From NCBI RefSeq assembly GCF_005491705.1, contig NZ_CP028092.1, positions 2,542,001 to 2,606,000 on the forward strand: a DNA stretch of 64,000 nucleotides, read 5' to 3'. Each line of letters opens with the position of its first letter. Within the stretch, counting starts at the first letter, position 1. Both the position numbers and the translations under genes were made by a program. This DNA comes from Pontibacter sp. SGAir0037 (lineage in GTDB: Bacteria; Bacteroidota; Bacteroidia; Cytophagales; Hymenobacteraceae). Under the pieces are notes generated by a model. That model was not told the DNA's origin. It saw nothing but the letters and a program-made list of their open reading frames with translations, and searched no databases. This document shows positions 61,674 to 64,000 of this stretch, piece by piece.

Positions 61674-64000
61674 TTAAAGGGTTAAATTCAATCCGAGTGT
61701 AAGGACACGTGCAGCTGAGTAGTAATTGGAAGTAACTCCCGTGTAGGCCTGCGTAACATTCAGCCCCTTGCGCCTGCTGATAAGCGCCAGATTCTCTCCG
61801 GTAAGGTATATAACCGCATTCTGAAGCTGCAGCCGGGATGCCAGGCTGGAAGGAAGGCTGTAGGATAAATTTACAGATCTGATGTTCAGGTGCGAGCCAT
61901 CAATCAGCCATCGATCTGAATTTGAGCCATTAAAATTGCTTGTTTGAGAATTATCCATACGCGGCACATTGGTTATATCACCAGGCTTTTGCCAGCGGTT
62001 CAGGGCATCCACATGTAAAGCCGTGCCGTAGGTCCCTGAACTCATAAGGGCTGCATAGGCGGCATCGTATACTTTACCACCCACCTGGTAGGTTATCAGG
62101 GCAGAAAGTGATAGGTTCTTATACGAAAACGTGTTGGTGATACCTCCCGAGAACTTAGGTATAGCACTGCCGCTGTATTGGTACCTGGCATTGTTGATGT
62201 TTGTTGTAACCGTATCATTGCCGATGATCATGCTGTTGCTCTCGTTGTAGGAATCTGCCCGATAAAGTGCAGCACCTGTTGCCGGGTCAACGCCATACCA
62301 ATCGCGTAGCCAGAAATCATAGATAGACTGCCCAACCATTAGCTTCTTGGTATCATTTATAATTTCATCCTGAGGCAACTTTGTAATCCTGTTCTTGTAG
62401 GATGTCCAGTTAAAATCTACATTCCAGCCAAATCCTGCCCCTCTGACAAGATCAGCAGTTAACTGCACCTCAACGCCTCTGTTATACATAGCTCCTACAT
62501 TTTCGAACCTGGTCATAATGCCGCTCGAAATTGGAAGCGGCACTTCAAAAAGAAGGTTTTCAGATTGCCTGTTAAAATACTCTACGCTACCGCTCAGCCT
62601 GTTAAACAAGTTAAAATCCACACCTACGTCAAAACTGTTATTCGACTCCCACACCAGTTCCTGATTACCCAGCGTGCTCTGCAGATAGCCCGGCTCACTG
62701 GCATTATTATACCCTAGCTCGTATAATGCCTGCCAAGCATAATAATCGCCTACATCATCGTTTCCAACCTCTCCGTACGAACCTCTTAATTTTAACATTC
62801 CCACCCAGTCTGGCAGATGAATGGCCGTTTCCTGATCAAGGCGCCAGGCAGCACCCACCGACCAGAAGTCGCCCCAACGTACATCTCTGTAGAAGCGGGA
62901 AGTGCCATCGCGGCGGTAAGAGGCTGAAAGGGAATACTTATCCTCAAAGCTGTAGTTCACCCTGGAGAAGAATCCTTCTGTTCTGTACTTGTCCTGGCGC
63001 GACTCTATGTTGTTGGTCGTTGTAAAATTGATCAGCTCTGTATTGCCTTCGGAAATAATGCCCTGGCGGGAACCGGTAAAGTAATCGTAGGTCCAGTCAT
63101 AATTTTCGTGCCCCATCAAGAGGTCTAAGGTATGATTACCAAATGTTTTAGAATAGTTGAGCAGCTGGTTAAAGTTATAGCTGGTTGTGTTGGCACTGGT
63201 ACGGCTTGCCCTTCCGGCCGGAGCACCATCTCCTACTAAGGTATTCTGATAAGTTTTGTTGTTATTATTAGTTATATCAACGCTGATATTTGTGGTAAAC
63301 TTGAAGTTCTTTAAAAAAGAAATCTCACCAGATGTTCTCGCACTTAATACGTTACGCTTAAAGCCATAGTCATTCATTAAGGTTTCTGCCACTATATGCC
63401 TTCCCGGACTGTTAGCGCGTGTGGGAAGCCCCAAATCGCTCATGCTTCCTAAATCAAATATTCGCTCACCTTTTTCATCTAGAATATATGCTCCCGTAAC
63501 AGGATCGTGTGCATAGACTGGATAAATAGGCCCCATGGTGCGGCTAAGGAAAAAGGGATTGACAAATGTGGTACTACCAGTCGTAGCCACCTGATTTGAG
63601 TTTGTAACAGTGCCTGCAATATTCAGTCCTCCCTTGAACCAGTCTACTGGTCTGGTATTAACATTTACACGCCCTGTAACACGTTCATAATCTGTTCTGA
63701 TAGCAAAACCTTTGTCGTTCAGGTAACCAAGCGATACAAAATAATCTGACTTCTCGTTACCTCCACTGTAGTTAATGTTATAGTCGGCGCGGGAGCCTGT
63801 GCGTGTAATGGGAGCTTCCCAGTCCAAGTCATCCGGGTAAAGCAATTGCGCATTGGGATTGATAGTACCATCCGTTAGCACAATCTGGTTGTTGGGCACG
63901 TTAAAAGGATTATAGCCAAGTAAACCTTTGATTCCGTTGGAGGCATTGACATTTGCCTGCTCTAATGTTTGTGGATTCGATGAACGGTAAGCCAGGCTGT
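61674..64000 (-). CDS. SusC/RagA TonB-linked receptor, cut by the window edge
   Basis: About 775 C-terminal residues are visible; the frame continues past 64000 with ...LEQANVNASNGIKGLLGYNP. The visible part is plug end and beta-barrel: YNINYSGGNEKSDYFVSLGYL, RRDGTSRFYRDVRWGDFWSVGAAWRLD, LRGSYGEVGND, and a C-terminus ending VLTLGLNLTL. The N-terminal signal, CarboxypepD_reg and any STN domain lie outside. SusD follows after 10 bp. Together they import an oligomeric substrate, possibly peptide. Confidence 0.92.
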   Translation of the reverse strand, partial: SLAYRSSNPQTLEQANVNASNGIKGLLGYNPFNVPNNQIVLTDGTINPNAQLLYPDDLDWEAPITRTGSRADYNINYSGGNEKSDYFVSLGYLNDKGFAIRTDYERVTGRVNVNTRPVDWFKGGLNIAGTVTNSNQVATTGSTTFVNPFFLSRTMGPIYPVYAHDPVTGAYILDEKGERIFDLGSMSDLGLPTRANSPGRHIVAETLMNDYGFKRNVLSARTSGEISFLKNFKFTTNISVDITNNNNKTYQNTLVGDGAPAGRASRTSANTTSYNFNQLLNYSKTFGNHTLDLLMGHENYDWTYDYFTGSRQGIISEGNTELINFTTTNNIESRQDKYRTEGFFSRVNYSFEDKYSLSASYRRDGTSRFYRDVRWGDFWSVGAAWRLDQETAIHLPDWVGMLKLRGSYGEVGNDDVGDYYAWQALYELGYNNASEPGYLQSTLGNQELVWESNNSFDVGVDFNLFNRLSGSVEYFNRQSENLLFEVPLPISSGIMTRFENVGAMYNRGVEVQLTADLVRGAGFGWNVDFNWTSYKNRITKLPQDEIINDTKKLMVGQSIYDFWLRDWYGVDPATGAALYRADSYNESNSMIIGNDTVTTNINNARYQYSGSAIPKFSGGITNTFSYKNLSLSALITYQVGGKVYDAAYAALMSSGTYGTALHVDALNRWQKPGDITNVPRMDNSQTSNFNGSNSDRWLIDGSHLNIRSVNLSYSLPSSLASRLQLQNAVIYLTGENLALISRRKGLNVTQAYTGVTSNYYSAARVLTLGLNLTL

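Overview
The window looks like chromosome of a Bacteroidota bacterium, probably order Cytophagales close to Pontibacter/Hymenobacter (inference). Support comes from two SusC/SusD outer-membrane pairs, a FecR/ECF-sigma pair, LytS- and AraC-type 7TM regulators, SIMPL and DUF2271 proteins, and promoters of the TTTG-N19-TAnnTTTG type, the clearest lying before tRNA-Glu.

0-31 kb is mostly ordinary chromosome: ung, apaG and a methyltransferase; a lipoprotein PVC-type cytochrome c with an aldo/keto reductase; then an ECF sigma / FecR / SusC (with STN domain) / SusD uptake module lying between two orphan PAS histidine kinases. At 19.8-25 kb a periplasmic ankyrin protein, a DUF2271 protein with a flavinylation-like TGAS motif, a PepSY-flavodoxin-reductase fusion and a convergent ApbE form a likely trans-membrane flavin electron-transfer system. 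At 27.5-31 kb small membrane proteins and a winged-helix regulator share a duplicated palindrome overlapping the promoter.

31-42 kb is accessory and partly decayed: a DUF305 protein, an ABC ATPase/permease pair, a broken carboxypeptidase-regulatory-like gene, two serine hydrolases, an intact LytS-type kinase, and a fused remnant of a second LytS/LytTR pair. Near-identical 21-bp-spaced direct repeats precede one hydrolase and the LytS kinase. An AraC regulator/serine hydrolase pair lies between two 46-bp diverged repeats.

42.4-53.9 kb is a mobile hot spot: a zinc-ribbon protein beside a tyrosine recombinase, two group II introns, an IS3-family element that has joined two gene fragments, the C-terminal part of a large serine recombinase, and a 2.9-kb element (tyrosine integrase plus a two-gene toxin-antitoxin-like unit) at tRNA-Glu bounded by 19-bp direct repeats. 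The two introns appear nested: removing 45145-47014 rejoins domains V and VI of the outer intron and restores a stop codon for its maturase, so this is a probable bacterial twintron. The serine recombinase originally read into the tRNA-Glu gene, so two elements in succession used the same tRNA.

53.9-64 kb returns to chromosome: two small proteins, a SIMPL protein, and a minus-strand peptide-utilisation cluster (SusC, cut by the window edge; SusD; M20 and M14 peptidases).
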